In this document: one piece after another, positions 27,795-42,700 of the stretch
How the letters are laid out: the number at the start of each line of letters is the position of its first letter
Numbering within the stretch: position 1 is the stretch's first letter
Source: Casuarius casuarius
Lineage: Eukaryota > Chordata > Aves > Casuariiformes > Casuariidae
Direction: 5' to 3'
DNA length: 64,000 nt
Assembly (NCBI GenBank): GCA_003342895.1
Contig: PTFA01000315.1
Span: 869,239-933,238, forward strand
Notes under the pieces: model-generated
The model's database searches: none
Seen by the model: the letters and a program-made list of their open reading frames with translations, nothing else
What the model was told of the DNA's origin: nothing
Translations under genes and position numbers: made by a program

Positions 27795-30700
27795 ATGTGA
27801 GGGGAAACAGAGATTTGGTACTCCAAAGGCCATGATGAAATGGCCATCTCCACATTTCATGAGGATTATGAATTAATTGTTCCTTCTTTACTATAGAAGC
27901 CCAGAGGTGAAGAGCATCCATTGTGTTGGGGATAACACAGAGACTTTCACGCCTTTGAATTTGTCATCAAAAGTCTCCGTTTGACAAATACGTTTGTGTT
28001 CATTTAGCTTAACTATTAGGAGTAATGGCATAGTAATTGGTACCTAATATTAAGCAAAGTATGATGATTGGGCAGATGAAATAAAAAGGAGAACTGTAGA
28101 GAACAGATGAAACAGCAATCAGTAAAAAGATGCTAGTTAATGTCAGCTATATGTTAAAACTCAACTGTACCATCATTATTACAGTCAGAAAATAAATTGC
28201 TTCATTAAAATTCTGTTAATACTTTGGCAAAAAATAAATCGGTCCAATAAATGTATCCAGAATATTTTTCTCTCTAGTGCTGTTTTTTCTGTTTATTGTT
28301 TATTCTTATTTTTTATCCGAAAAACAAATGAGAAGGTTAGCTTATGAAGATCAGGCATGAAATGTAAGAAGCATTGTAATAACCACTTATAACTAAAATT
28401 TGAGCTTACCTGAATAAAACAGAATTGCATTTAATAAAGATATAAATAAGTTTCAAATACAAACAATTGAACCCATGGCATGATTTCATCATCTCTGAGT
28501 AATATTGACATTTGTGCTACAAATTGTCTTTTCTATCTATAGAATACATCTTACTATATTTTCCCATGTTGCATACTTTAAGCATAAGCTCTGATTACAC
28601 ATCCAGTACAAGACAGCTGAGTCTAATAAAAATTGCAGACCAATGCTAAATGTCAAAACCAATACTCCTCTGAAAAGCACTGCACTGCAAATGATTGGTG
28701 GAATTCTGGTTAGTTAGTATAAGCTCCATAAATGCTGGTATAACACTCAGGATGTTTCCATATACTTCAGGTCTTTGTTTTAGAGGGTTTTTGGTAACTC
28801 TTTTAGTAATCCCAATTCATGTGTGTTTCTTCAGGTTTTGTCAGTCATTTAATCTTGTGCTTTCAGTAGTTCATCTTTGCTTTTAGATATCTATTCCCCC
28901 TGCAAATACCCTGTAAGTGACAGGGATATGCATAAACACTAAATAAATGATAATTTCTAATTCATGGGTTTAAAAAAATCATCAGAATTTAAAAGGTGGC
29001 CCAGCTGTGGCAGAAGCTTCATTTGGTGCTTACACCTTTTTAGGCAGCAAAGTTAATCAATGGGAGGTACAAGCCCCCAGGAAAACAGTATTTGTGGAAG
29101 TTGCCAGTTATAGAAAGATTGGTCCGCTGCTTGGGTTTATTGGCTGAAGTGAAGAGACTTGCTTTCATCTTGCTCGTGCATCAGATCAGAGGGATGTATC
29201 TGAGGGGGAAGGGGGGGGGGAAATGATTCTATTGCTTTTTAGACATATTTTGCTTTCTCAGACATCTTAGTGATCTGACTCATCTGGATGGAAGTAGGCA
29301 AATACAAAATTTACAGGAGTCCTGTGCCCTTCTGGAAAAGCAGCTGGAGGCGAGACGACATGCCCAGAGGCAACCAAAAGGGTACTTCACACAAATACAT
29401 GCCAAGTTTGGATGCTAAATTTGCAGTAATTTATATAGGAATAAAATTGCTCATGTGTTGGGAAGTAACAGGCTGCTTAGTTTGATAATACTTCTGGAGC
29501 TGCAGGTTTCAAAAATACACAAATACTAGGAAGCAAGTATGGATGGAAGGATGCTCAGCCATCTTCCACCTCGCTGTGGGCAGCAGTGGCCTCTGTTCAT
29601 TTAAGCCTTGTGCACACCTGTGGCTGCCACTGCCTGTGTTTGTGCAAGATCCCTGCACTGAACATAGCGTACTACTGCAGCAATCCTGGCCTTGACACAA
29701 ACCCTACAGCAGTTACACTTTTACCTCTCTTGTTGTGGCAAGTGTGTGGTGTATGAATACTCATGTATACAGGTATCTGATATTACTAGCATTCCTCTTA
29801 CGTCCTCCTCTGTCCTTATTCTCTCTTTCCTGTTGATATATCTTGTTGTTTTTGCTTTCCTCGCATGTGTTTGCTCACAGACATTCACTCACCTTTCCCT
29901 CTCTCTCTTTCTGTCATGTGGAATATCCATGAATCATTCTTCATCTATATGCATTTTCTGCAACTGTCACTTTTCTAAGAAACAATGTGCCCTTTTCTTA
30001 AAGTCATTGGAGATGTTGCATGAATGGAAATAAATCAGTATAAGGTTTCTGCTTCATTATTAAAAAAACCCCTTGGTCTCCTAGCTGGAGAATTACAACA
30101 GTAGGGAGCATAGACAACAGATGTGCCTGTATCACTATTTTGATCTACATGCTGTTGCATTCAAGATGGCACATCGTATTTCAGATGTCAGTAGCAAACT
30201 TAATGTGACTATTATTTATTGGTAGAGCCACAAAGTTTCTTTGCAAGTGTTTAGCTAGAGCAGACTGACTGTAGGAAACACATTATGAAGTTTTAATAAA
30301 ATTGAAAACTTCAGAGTTAAAATGTTGAAAGCTTGGCAAACTTACAAATTGCTTTTGAAATTGCTAAGACTTAAAAATTATATGTACCTCTGCATTATGT
30401 TGGTGGAGGGAAATGAAAAGTCAATACTTGAGAGAAAAGTTGCTTTTCCTTCATATAAAGAAGAGATTGTGATAGCATGTGCATTGCTAATTGCGTCCTT
30501 TATTATTCTGAATTTTTTCCCTTTTAAAGTTTTTTTTGCTCTTTTTTGCTAGTATAATGTTGGCGTATACAAGTAAGTGGTATGACTAAATCAACTGTAC
30601 CTCAGAAATCAGACAGGCAATCCATAATTTCTTAACTTATTACACAAACAAATGCAATTTGGGCAGCATTATCACACTTTTATAAAAAAGTGTACTAGAA

Positions 30701-33700
30701 AACAAGCAAAACTGTACAAAAGACCTTAAAGGCATTTTCAGTGCACAAATAAAGAAAGGCTGAGGTTCTCTTAAAATATTATCCTCGGTGTATTAATAGA
30801 TATATGTTTGGTTTTCATTAGAACCTTACTTATCAAAAATATAATTTCTAGTAGAAATGCTTATTTTTTAGGTAAATTGGAGCCTGTTTTCTTTAAATCT
30901 ATGAAGTTACTGTACCAAGTAGAATCAGCTTTTTGCACCATAGTATGTAAGTTTTATTAATCTAGCCCAAACCACTGATACATGTTGATTTGTTGGAAAT
31001 ACATCACTAACTTTTTGTATTTTTTTTATTTTCTAAAAAACATATTACCAAAGTGACAGTGCCTGAATGGAAAAGGGTGCTTAGCCTGTAATCTATAATT
31101 TGTATGGGATCAAAATAAAATAGTCTTAAAAACTGCTTTCAGTAACTTTGATGTTTGTCTAAATGGAATTTATTTTTCATCATTCTTTTGATTAGAAATA
31201 GCTATGTGAAGATTTGTTGTTTAATAACAAAAAAAAAAAAAACGGTTGAAATGATTGTTTTTCCAAAATATTATATGTAAATAGCTGGAAAACAAGTATT
31301 TGAGTTGGTTACATCTTTCGGTGTATAACTTCTTTCTCACAAATCTTTTCAGTTTCTTGGCAGTACGGAAGTGGAGCAGCCCAAAGGCACAGAAGTTGTA
31401 AGAGATGCTGTTAGAAAATTAAAGGTAAGGAAGCATTTGTAAATTTGTAATGAAATAGAACATACTCTTCTTTCACAGGTAACACACAAGAAAACAAGTG
31501 TTTCTAGGTAAACGCATAAGAGTTCTAGAAGCATTTGCTTTTATTAGTCTCTTCACGGACATGTAGGCACTTCTCAATTGTCTGTATTACCAGATGTTCT
31601 TTTTGTTGTACAAATATTTCATTGTCTCCTAGATTACACTGTTATTTCTGGTATAAAATTTATGTATCTTAATGCTTAATGCTTTTTTTTTGGAAATTTT
31701 AGGGCTTTGTTAGCCCCGAATTAGGTAGCAACAAATTGTTTTACCTGCCATTCTCCCTTTGTGGCTGTTGAATATCTCTGATTAGATCACTCCAACCTGG
31801 TGGCAGAAAATGTAAGAAACGGAACCTTTTCTTGGCCTGATAACTAGTGATTTCAGTATGTCTGGCCTGGGTTTCTCTGGGCTGTGTGGTGCTTCCTTTG
31901 AAGGGTAAGGTGGCTCACCTGTGAAGGGTAAGGTTGTTGTAAAATATGGTGTACTCACTTAAGGTAAGCTGCTGGTGCCAGAGAACAGGAATGAGAATGT
32001 CACACTAAGATGTAAGTGGACTATGATAACTGCATAGATCCTGGCTATCTCAGACTGCTCTTCACCCAAAGCTAACTTGTCTGATCTAGGTAAACTGCCT
32101 GTTAGACTGGTGGTGAAGGTTTCTGATACTGGCATGAATGTCATTCACCCTCTAGCCGTGATAATCGATGATACAGTATATCTGGAAACAGTGCTGCAAA
32201 GAGAGAATAAGATTTAAAAACCGATGTGAACGTGTTTATGATGTGGGGCATTACTGCTTTGGTCCCCAGGTATTGGTTTGTGCACACAAAAGCCAGCTAT
32301 GTGCATGGATGCACGATTCCAAGGGGCTGAGAAAATCGGGCATTAACAATTGCTGCTTAGTTATGTGTTCTTGGGCACTGAGGGACTTAACAGAAAATGA
32401 AGAAGTATCCCAGTGAGAAGACCAAAGACAGATAAGAGTGCTTGTGGTATGCTAATGTTTGGTTTTAGTCCTAATGTGTTACCACTTGTTAATTTTTGCC
32501 TGGCTGAGGGGTGCTGACTGATAGATAGTAGGTCTTTGACTTTCATGTTGTATTCGTCCTCTGAACTTCCTTGAGGGTGTGTACTGTTGTAAAATATTTT
32601 TTTCTTAAGCCATCATTTCATCAACTCATGTCAGAATAGATGTTTGATTTATACCTTTTTACTACTTCTAGTCAGAAACTCTCAACTCATACAGTACTGA
32701 GAACTTTTTACTTGCCAAAAGAAATAGTTTTTGTGCGAAATTGTTGTTTACAACTCTGTCAACTTATTTTTACCAGCAGGTGGAGCTGATGTTCTACAGT
32801 AAGATAAAATAACTTAAAAGAACTTACTTTTTGTTAATACTTCATTCTACATGTTTTATCACAAATATTAGTGTATTTTCTAAACACACTGGATCAGCTG
32901 CAATTAAAATATACAATTTTAAGTGTCTAATTTATTCCAGAGGGCTGTCCAGGGTTTTTATGCAGGTGGTGTTTTTCTTCATGTTTTCAAATTTCTCAGG
33001 GCTGTACTGCAGGATAAAGAAATAAGAAAATTGGACACTAATGTTTTAAAGTATGCATTTTTATTTCTGAGATAAATTGACTTGTTCTTGTGGTTTATTA
33101 CAACCAAATTTTTCCTTCCAATTTTCTAATCAAACTAATTTCTAGAATGGAAAAAACTACTGTAAGGAAGATGGCATCAAGGCATTTGCTTTCATATCAG
33201 AACATGCCTAGGCCACTGAGACGTAAAAGTTGTCAAATCACATTTTATAAAGTGAAATGAGTGCTCCTCTTAATTGAGGAAGAATATAATTCACTCTGAA
33301 GAAATGAATTTTCAGGGATTGTAATTTCATTAGATGCACATAACACATACATCAGAGGTGGGACTGTAATATGACCTCAAAGATGCAGTCACTGCAAAAG
33401 AAATAATGTCTATTTTTTTTCCAGGCAACTCCTTATAATGTTGCTAGGGCAAAATAGAGGAAAAGTGTTTTCCAAAAGACAGGTAGAAAACATGAGAATT
33501 AAGATGGAAATGTTAAAATGTGAGAGAGAAGATCTGTCTATGTCCTATGTAGTCCCAATTTTCAAATACTTTTACTATTTTTTGTGTTACAAATACTACT
33601 TTCACTGTTTTAAAGGTGACAATATGACAATAAAAAAGATATTTGCATTAGCTAATGTGGCATCTAAATAAAATTTAAAAGCATTAAAAAAATTTACATA

Positions 33701-36700
33701 ATCCATGGGAGAAAGTAGGCTGCAGGAGTGCTCTCAGTCTCAGCTACAAGAACTATGATACCCTCAAATCTTTAAAGATGTTTGTGTGGACTGACATGAC
33801 TGCTTTCTCACTGGAAGTCTGAGTAAAGGGAAAGAATAGAACCTTTATTCACTGGGCTGAAGGTTAGCACCCAAATCACAGAAAGCTCTTCCTTTGAAAT
33901 TCAAGTCTATTTAATAAACTCTCAAATCATACAATGAAGTCTAAATATTAAATAAAAGCACATATTTTTAATTTGCATAGCCTTGATTTGATTTCAGTAT
34001 AATTCTTTTAAATATTATTTCTTTCATTAAATCTCCTGGCTGATTTTAGAACATGTATCCTTTTTTCCTCATGAAATTTTAACTCATTAATCTTCTGATT
34101 GAGGTTTGCTAATACTTGATACATAACTGTTTCAAATGTAACTTCTAATAAGAACATGAAAGCATGTGGTTTTCTCAGCTACTGTAATAAAATACAAGTT
34201 GTATGGCATTTTTTCTTTTCCTTTTTTTGTTTTTAAGCTAAATGAGACCATAGAAAATAAATTTATTTGCATGTGTTGCTTCCCCTAAAAGATTTAGGGA
34301 AAATACAATGTTAATTCCAGAGCAGTCAAATAAAAGCTAATTCATTCCACTGAGCTGCCTGTATTACTGGGCCAAATCTGGGTGTCTTGCCTGAGAACAG
34401 TGTATGTATAAACAGTTTAAGAATTTGGCCCATTGTATCTCTTTCCAAGCCATATTGTGATTCATTATAATTTTATATCTGAACCTATTATTCTTGCCCA
34501 TCTTAAATCCAAGGATCACGTCTCTCCAAGTTCTCGGTATTTCTCCTCGTTGTCCATTTTGAGGCCAATGGGAGGCTACAGATTTTTACTTTCTTAAATA
34601 ATGCTGTTAGTGGATGGACTACAAATGTTACTTTTTTGCATGTGTGTTAAAAGTAAAAAAAGTAACTTTGGTATATTCTCCACCTCCCGAGGCCCCTCAG
34701 AGTCTTTTCCAGGTGAAAGGAATGAGTAGAAGTAATGGGGAGAAGAAAGCAAGCAATGGCAGATATCTGAGTAAGGGTTAGGACCTGCTGTACAAAACCT
34801 AGACAAGTTTGGGAGATGGCTGACTTTGACATTCTAGAGGAGGTCAGATATGAAATTACTGATTTGTTTCTGTATGTTTTCTGTTCTTACCCAGAACACA
34901 GGTTTCATTGAGCAAGTCTATTTGGATTGGAAGTGGGCAGGAAATGCATTAAAAAAAATACTGCACAAAACTTTTTGAGTTTATCTACATTGACCTTTCA
35001 GTCACTGGGTCTCACTAAACCTTTGATTAAAACATTCACTTATCTCTCTGGTTGTCTGTATTCAAGAGATTCTTTTGAGAATCTCTTTCACCATCGTTAA
35101 CTACTTTTCCATTAGTCACATTTATGGAGCTAATGTAACTTCTTATAAAGTGGGTTGCCAGTCCTTTGCCAACTCTTGCAAATGTCCTGTGAGCTTTCTC
35201 TAATTTGTCAGCATCCTTCTGAATTTCAAAATCTCAGAACATAAAATTTGAGTGGTGGTCTCACCAGCAACTGATATAGTGCAGCTTCTGTGATGGCCTG
35301 AAGGATCTTTTTGAAATATCAGAGATTGCGTTAGTCTTCCAGACATAGTTTCATGGTTAGCTAAAAGCCTACCATGACTTTCATAATTCCAGCTTCATAG
35401 GGTGGTCTCCCAAGAAAGAAACTTTGTTCCCGTATATACCATTTGCAGAGCCTGGTATTGGAACAGAGATGGTTTGTTTGCCTACGAGCAATCTGTAGTA
35501 TTGTTTTGCTGGCATATTCTTTGTTATTTGCCACTCTAACAGCCTTTATCATCTGTGAGCTTTTCTCTGTAATGGTTTTAGATTTTACTACAGATCACTA
35601 GTTACTTTTCTTCCATTTTTTAATCCTATTTTTTCAGCTTGCAGATTTTATCAGTAATTATTTTTCTCATGGTCATTGTTCTGTGTCATTCTTAAGAAAT
35701 AAACTCTGCTGGAATAAATTAGAAACATATCTTCCCAGTGACAATTTCCTGTTTGTTACTGCATCTGGAGACTAATATAACTTAACTAATACTTTCTTTA
35801 TATTGCTTGATTTCGTAAATATAATGGCATGCAATACTCAGTTAAATGCTGTGTCTACTTTGACAGGCTGCTTTTTTTGTAAAATCTGTATTGATCATCG
35901 TTAATTTCATCTCACTTGAATTCTCTAGTTCTTGGACTTGGCTTATGTCTTTTGAGGGTGGAAGTGTGGTAGGGTCGTTTTTAGTGGGTGCTGCTTGCTG
36001 CTGCCTTTTTTCTTTTTCTCTCTCTTTTTTTTTAATATTGGCGCAAAATTTTCTCCTGGAACTTCCTCAATGTTATAAGACTTCTTGACTATTTGGAGCA
36101 AGCTTTGTCCAGCTGTTCTAAAACTCTTGCAGACCTATTTATTTAAAAATATCTTCATGCCATAGCTGTTGTTCAAGACCCCGATGTGTTGGTTACAGTT
36201 GGAATACCAATCATTCCATCATCGTTTTCAACATACACTATGGCTTTAACTCACTAAGAACAAGTATGTATTGAATTGTTCTGCCCCTTGTGTATTACTG
36301 TATAGAAATACTTAAACATGTTTTGCTTCCAAAGGGCCATTTAAAAAAGGGGGTGGGGGGGAGTTACTTAAGTTCAAGGCTGTTCCAAATTAATGTGGGC
36401 TCCACGATATCTGTTGAAATAAAGAGTATGAGTTTGTCATTAACCTGTATTAAAAGTAGACTTGCGGAAAATATCTTCTGATCGCTGAGTCAGAAAATGT
36501 ACAAAGCCTCTGAGATATTTGCCTGTAAGAGTGAATTTTACTGTTTTTTTAATCTATTTATTTTAAGTAATGGTGGCTCAGAAAGTGAAAAGCACTGGAG
36601 AACAAGGATCTAAATATCTGCAAAATGGGCTTGAAGACAAATAGGAGGACAGGAAAAGTATGTGGATATTGCAAGAACGTGATACTAAAGAGAGACAGAA

Positions 36701-39700
36701 TGAGAAGTTAGTTTTAACTTGCTTGGCTTTTATTTAACTAGCTGGTTTCACCAGGAAGTTATCCCAGCTGTTGAAAATTAAATTGGGCCTTTAGATTTAA
36801 GAGTAGGTTTTGAGGTTTTTTATTTTTGAACCAACTGAAGTATGGTACTTATCAGCTTATGGGATGTATTAGTCAGTAATTAACTGTCTGTCTATGTCAT
36901 ATTACTGTATGAAGCTTGCAGGATTAATTATCAGGTTAATGTTATTAATATTATCAATAAGTGCACTTTCAAAATGAGGAGCAAAATTGGATGGAAGGGA
37001 CAAATGGACAATTATATGCCTAAGGGTGGTTCTTAAAACTTGTTAATCATTTGCCATGAATTGAGCTGCCTACAAACAAAACTAATAAAATTGAGACAGT
37101 CATACTGTGTAAGGCAGCTGAGTTCATGGAAAGATTTCTCAAGTACTAGTTGGCATATGAACAGGGACAGAGCAAAAGCTCAAAACCTCAGCTGTGACTT
37201 AAACTTCTAAAACAAAGAAGAAAACCTCAGCCTTTTTAGGTGTTTTGAGGGGTAGGGAGGGTTCGCTTGACCATAGCCAACTACTTCACAGTTAGATAAT
37301 TGCAACTTCTGTCTCTTAGGTTAAGAATATGGGTTAACACCCTTGTTCTTCAGATTCCCCTGGCCCTCCTATGTGACTGAAAGTCATTGGCATCACTGAC
37401 TTTTTATATAGTTTATTTTTACAGAATGAACAAACTTCATTAAGAAATGAACGCTCAGGGGAAAGTATGGAAAGGGGAAATACATTTTTGAATGCTATAA
37501 CATACTAGCAGTCCTACTGCTAACAAGATAGTCCCTCCCCCAGCCCAGTCTTATAGTCACTCAATTCAGTTATACTTTGGGAGTGAGTCTGAGGACAATG
37601 TGTTCAAACATATAAATGTCAAGCAGAGAGTCCAGCTCCACTGGTCTTCAGTGAGTCATTGTCCTTATTTATGCATTTGAAAATACCATTCTTGGACTTC
37701 AGAAAGATTTGAGAAGAAGGGCTGCTACCAGAGTGAAATGTAGAGCAAGTCCATATTTTGCTAACAAAGTTATCCAAATGGATAACATTTCTTAAAAGTG
37801 GCATGCAGTAGCGAATGTTGCACACTACGTATTTCGTATGCAGTGTTCAGGAGTTAAGAGAAAGACAAGTCAAATGTAGCAGCTAGAAAAGGGGATAGAA
37901 AAGGATGGAAGGTATGTTGAATAGGACATGTGAACTGACCCAGTCATATAAAATGTTGTCTAGCCATTATCTAGTGAGCTGTCAACAAATCATGAGAATA
38001 TGATAAAAGGTATCAAATATTTCGTAAGTGTTGACAGTTGTAATGCTTTCAAACTGAACCTGCTTACAAGGGCTATGATTTTTGTAGTGTAACATAGGAT
38101 ACATACCCTCAGTACACATGTACAGAAATGAGTATAGAATTAGGATAGGAAAAAAAATGTTCACTGCAAAACAACCAAGCAGTTAACAAACCCTCTGTCT
38201 ACAGGTATTCATATTTCTGCTGCCCTCCTAGAAATCCATTGCAAGAGTTAAAATTAAGTGCAAAAATATTAGATAAATGTGTCAAGATCCAGCTAAATAA
38301 TTTTAAAATATTCTTTCTTAAGTATAGGAATATTCTGTAGTATGCAATAAAAAATGCTGTTTTCCCATTCACTACGTTTTGGAATGGTTGGTATGGTTTG
38401 TAAGAGCATTTTGAAGAAGGAAGGAAGCAACGTTCATTTGAAACAGTTAAGAGGAAATAAGTAATGAAACATAAAGAAAACTGCTAGTAATGCGATTGCT
38501 GTTTTACTTTTCATTTCATAGTTTGCAAGACATATCAAGAAATCTGAAGGCCAGAAGACTCCCAAAGTTGAATTACAAATCTCAATTTATGGCGTAAAAA
38601 TTCTAGACCCCAAAACAAAGGTAAGAAAAACACATTTTTGTGCTGTTAAGCCAGTAATTAAATATTGTTTTTAACTGTTTTTATCACTTTTTATTTTTAA
38701 AAAGTATTACAGTGAAAGCCATTCTGTTGATGGAAACTTCTTCTAAAGTGTCATTTCTTGTTACAACATGTGGGTCAAATCTTCCCGAGAAGGTACATGA
38801 TACCCTTAAATACAGACTAAAGCTAATGTGAGATTTAATTTTTTAGTTTTTCACACCAGGATTTTTAAACTGAGGAAGATAAAACACTGTGGTAATTGCA
38901 TGTTATTATGTATGGCATCTTTCCAAATGGCCACCGTGGTATAGGTGCCCACATGAAGATGTTTGCAGTGAACGAGGAAAAAACTTGTTTGCGGTTGACT
39001 CATTATTTGTGCTGCTGATTTGGAATTGCACTTCTCTTTCCTTAACCTATTCATTTTTTACTTTTTCTCCTGTATTTGAATTCGATTACTGTATTCCGCT
39101 CTTCCTTAGAAAGCTTATGTTTTCCTGGTGTTACCCATTTCTCTGTAAACTTTGTGTAGCAGGCCATAAGCACTACTGTAGGCTTGTCGTCTGGCCCAGC
39201 ATGACAATTCCTGTGCTTTCAGCAGTGTTAGTCTGCTGTGTCATCCCTTGGTGGGTTTTCTGTTTGGTTTGGTACTTTGAAAGGTGTTACATGCTAAGCA
39301 AGCCATCTTCCTCACAGATTTCAAAGAAGAATAATGAGGTAAATACAATCAAGCTGAAAAGTAATTATTCAATAGTCAGTCATTTTTAACATCTGAATGC
39401 TTTTAAATCTTGGAACTTTTGCTTATTGCTACTTATTAATTCTGAAATAGAATTGTCACTGAAAACAATTGTCATTGAAACAGTGATACTGCTCTCTCAG
39501 AAAAGCTGTTTTTAGTTCAAGAATATGTATCTACTTGCAAGCCATTTCTGCTTTAAACTCTTGATATAACCATAATTGAACAGTTCATAAGCAGAGGGGA
39601 AAAGAAATCTTCATGTCAGCTTTTATGGCAGTTTTTGTATCTTCTGTTTGTGATAGGGCAGAAGGGGGTACTGAACCTCTATCCTGGCAAGAACTGATTT

Positions 39701-42700
39701 AAAATAAGTTTTATATGCCAAAAAGTGTTAGTCATCCTAATTCTTCCTGCAGAGATTAACAGGGATCTGTGGGGCAGAAGGTCCTGGGGGAACAGGAACA
39801 TTCTGATCTCTCAACAATGCTGCTATTACAAACTTAAACTGTAATCAACTACGAGCAGTCTTTTTTTTCCCCTCTTCTGCTTCTTTTCTTAAAGCTACAT
39901 GTAAAATTAAATTCAAATTTAAGTTTTCATTTCCTATTCAGCAAAAGCTGATTTAAAAATGTGTGCAATGGTATGATACCGAGAACATACTCAGTATTTT
40001 TCCTGTAAATAGCTCAATAGCTATTCTGAAATCAGCTACATCCTCGTTTGCACTATTTGTAGTACTAGGACATTGACCATAATGTAATCTATGTGGGGTG
40101 ATGAAAATTTTATAGATGCTTTAGGAAATGTCTTAAATTCCATATTATCATCACAGGTTATAATAATTTTTTTCTGTGTATGTTTTCTAGAAAAAATTGC
40201 TTAGAAAAAATTGCTTAGAAAAAATTGCTACAGAGGAATACTGGGTTTTATTCATGTGATGACTATTAATTGTGGTAAGAGCCAGAGGATACTCATGTAT
40301 CAGGACTTCATTTCCTACTCAGCCCCAAAAAAGCAGAGGTATAGGAAAATGGCTCTGTCCTTGAATGATGGAACAGTTAGATTGAGCTAAAAGATCCTAA
40401 ATCTAAAACAGCAAGAACAAATGTGTTATTTGGCGAAACTCTATTAAAGAGCTACAGGAGAAAATTGTTAAGCATGAGAGAGATTTGGGGACATGGAGAA
40501 AAATGGTGCCTAGAAGAATGGCTGTAAACATTGAGAAAGGGAACTGAATAGGAGGGAAGAGAAGGGGAGAAGATTGGCCAGGTAGAACATTTTTTGATAA
40601 AGTATTGTGTGTAGAGTGGGCATGCCCTTGCCTTTGAGATTATAGCAATCCTGGATCCTGGAAACGCTTGCCATCCTGGGGATGCACAGGAACTTTTTTT
40701 TTTTTTAAATAGATAATAGCTCACATCTAAACTGCATATTTTTCTTTAAAGCAAATACTGCTTTCCCATGTAATAAGCCAAATAAAATAGAATACCAAGA
40801 GGAGACTTGTTGAGGAAAAACAAGAAAAAAATAGTTCAGATTATTTGTTTCAGCTTTCTTAACTGAAGAACATTACCATTGCAACATTTAAAATAGCTGG
40901 AGCGTGTCTTTTAATGGAAAAGAAAATATGTCTATGGTATCTAAAGTATGCAAACAAAAATGATAAAACTGTTTATATTAGTTTTTAAAGTAAGTAATTA
41001 TTTAGAGTTCTAATTTATTTCTTGGTGCTTCTATATTTAGATAGCAAAGTCACTTTATTTCTGTTTTCTATATTTACAGTAGAAAGGTAAGGCCTCATTT
41101 TGGTAGAACTGCAAACCCTAGGAGATGGACGAAATGTGAAGATGGAATGCACCTGAAAAAAGATCGGAGTATTTTACACAATCAATTCCTAAATAAATAG
41201 CACAGGGACACCGAGCAACAGTAAAAACCCTTTTTCTAGAGCAGAAATTACTGTCCAAATAAACACTTCCAGATAAAAACTTCCTGATTACATTCAGTAA
41301 AAATGGGAATGTTTGTTAGAGGAGAAGAGATTGTTAGCTTCTACCATACTTTAAGTACATTTGGGTTCTCTAGTATATAGTGAGAGAGACTCAGAAATGT
41401 TACTGCAACTTGTCTGTTCTTTTGTATGTGAAAAAATGAGATTTACCTTGTTCATCTTTATCCCAAGCAAATGTAGTAACTCCTTATCTTTCTGTTTATT
41501 TGCAGGAAGTCCAGCACAATTGTCAACTCCATAGGATATCATTTTGCGCTGATGATAAAACTGACAAGCGAATATTTACTTTCATATGCAAAGATTCCGA
41601 ATCAAATAAGCATTTGTGCTATGTATTTGACAGTGAAAAGTGTGTAAGTATGCAAGATGCTTTAGAAGAATTTGGGTCTCTATTATGGACTTTGATCTGC
41701 TTTCAGCTAAAGGGGAATGGATAATCAAATAGCCATCCTGTTGACTGGCATTGGTGTGACATCTTTCATACCAATGTGGTGCCTTCTAAATTAGATGCAT
41801 TACTTTGAGAGGTTTTTCTTTTTCCCCTGAGACAACAATTCTTATTGCCCAGCTCAATATCCTAAGCCAAACCTCTGAATTACTCTGAGAACAGACTGTA
41901 TCCCACCAAGCTTGAAGTGTTTGCACAGCTGTTCTGCAGAGATTACTGCAACCCAGTGACTATGAGGATACCCTCATAGACTCCTCTGCTGATGCGTCTG
42001 CGTCAGACCTCTCTTCCTCAGCCTTTTTTTTTTTTTTTTTTTTTTCCCTTCTTCAAACAGTAAGGCTCCTCCTCTCCTCCCGCTCCCTTCCCTGTCATGC
42101 ATCTCAGGTTTATTAGTGCCCTCGTGCAGTACTAGAGAGTTCATTTCACCAACTGCTGAAATTCTCTCATGTCTGTGATAGAACAGGGCAACTGTTCAGA
42201 AATGTGCGATAGCAGAAAAAAAAATAATACTTAAGTACAAGAAATGAAGAAAATCATGTCTACCTGAAACAGGATTATGAGTTTATCCTGACAGAAAAGA
42301 ATTAACAAATAAAAGCACTGAAATCAACACTGAAGAAGATGCATATTCTTACAGTATGTACAGGTATCACTGTGTATTACTTAATAGACAGTGTTTCTGA
42401 TTTTGTTGTTCACCTGTGCTGCTCCAGTGCCAACTTCAGTAAATATTGTTGACAATTGCTATATGCCTCTGTTCATTTTTCTCTTCAAATGTCTATCCTG
42501 TGTCTTTCTTTTTCAGATTCCCCTGATTTTAAATTAGCCTTGCAGTTTCTGTACACCAGTACCATTTCTATTCCAAACAAATTCAGTCCCTCCTTTCTAT
42601 CCTGATATATCACTTACTGTACTTTTTCTTCAGTTTCACTACTCCTTTTCTCACTCAGCTTTCAAAGAATCTCACCTGAATTTCCTTTCAGCCAACCCTC

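Larger units (their letters stand above)
16108..31352 (+). other. GULP1 intron 2 (15.2 kb, phase 0)
   Basis: It is the largest intron seen, with GTAAGA at the 5' end and TTTTCAG at the 3' end. It holds an A13/G11 junction (19907), a TA microsatellite (20006), a GT microsatellite (27755) and two minus-strand open stretches of balanced composition (around 20691-21020 and 25516-26068) that I could not identify. I see no supported exon or transposable element. Confidence 0.85.

Noticed and set aside
38889..39389. 166-codon plus-strand open frame in intron 4, the longest in the window
   Set aside because: It is rich in Phe, Leu, Cys and Trp from T-rich sequence, has no recognisable domain or repeat pattern, and has no splice sites in the right phase. 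Frames of this size are expected by chance in 64 kb of AT-rich DNA.
41644..41724. Extension of GULP1 exon 5 past its donor to a stop
   Set aside because: The donor TGT|GTAAGT is a consensus site and the family sequence continues in exon 6; the extension would truncate the PTB domain.
42024..42061. T22 plus C/T tract ending CAAACAG, resembling a splice acceptor in intron 5
   Set aside because: In the phase left by exon 5 it opens straight onto TAA, and no downstream coding or family match exists. A poison exon is possible but there is no positive evidence.
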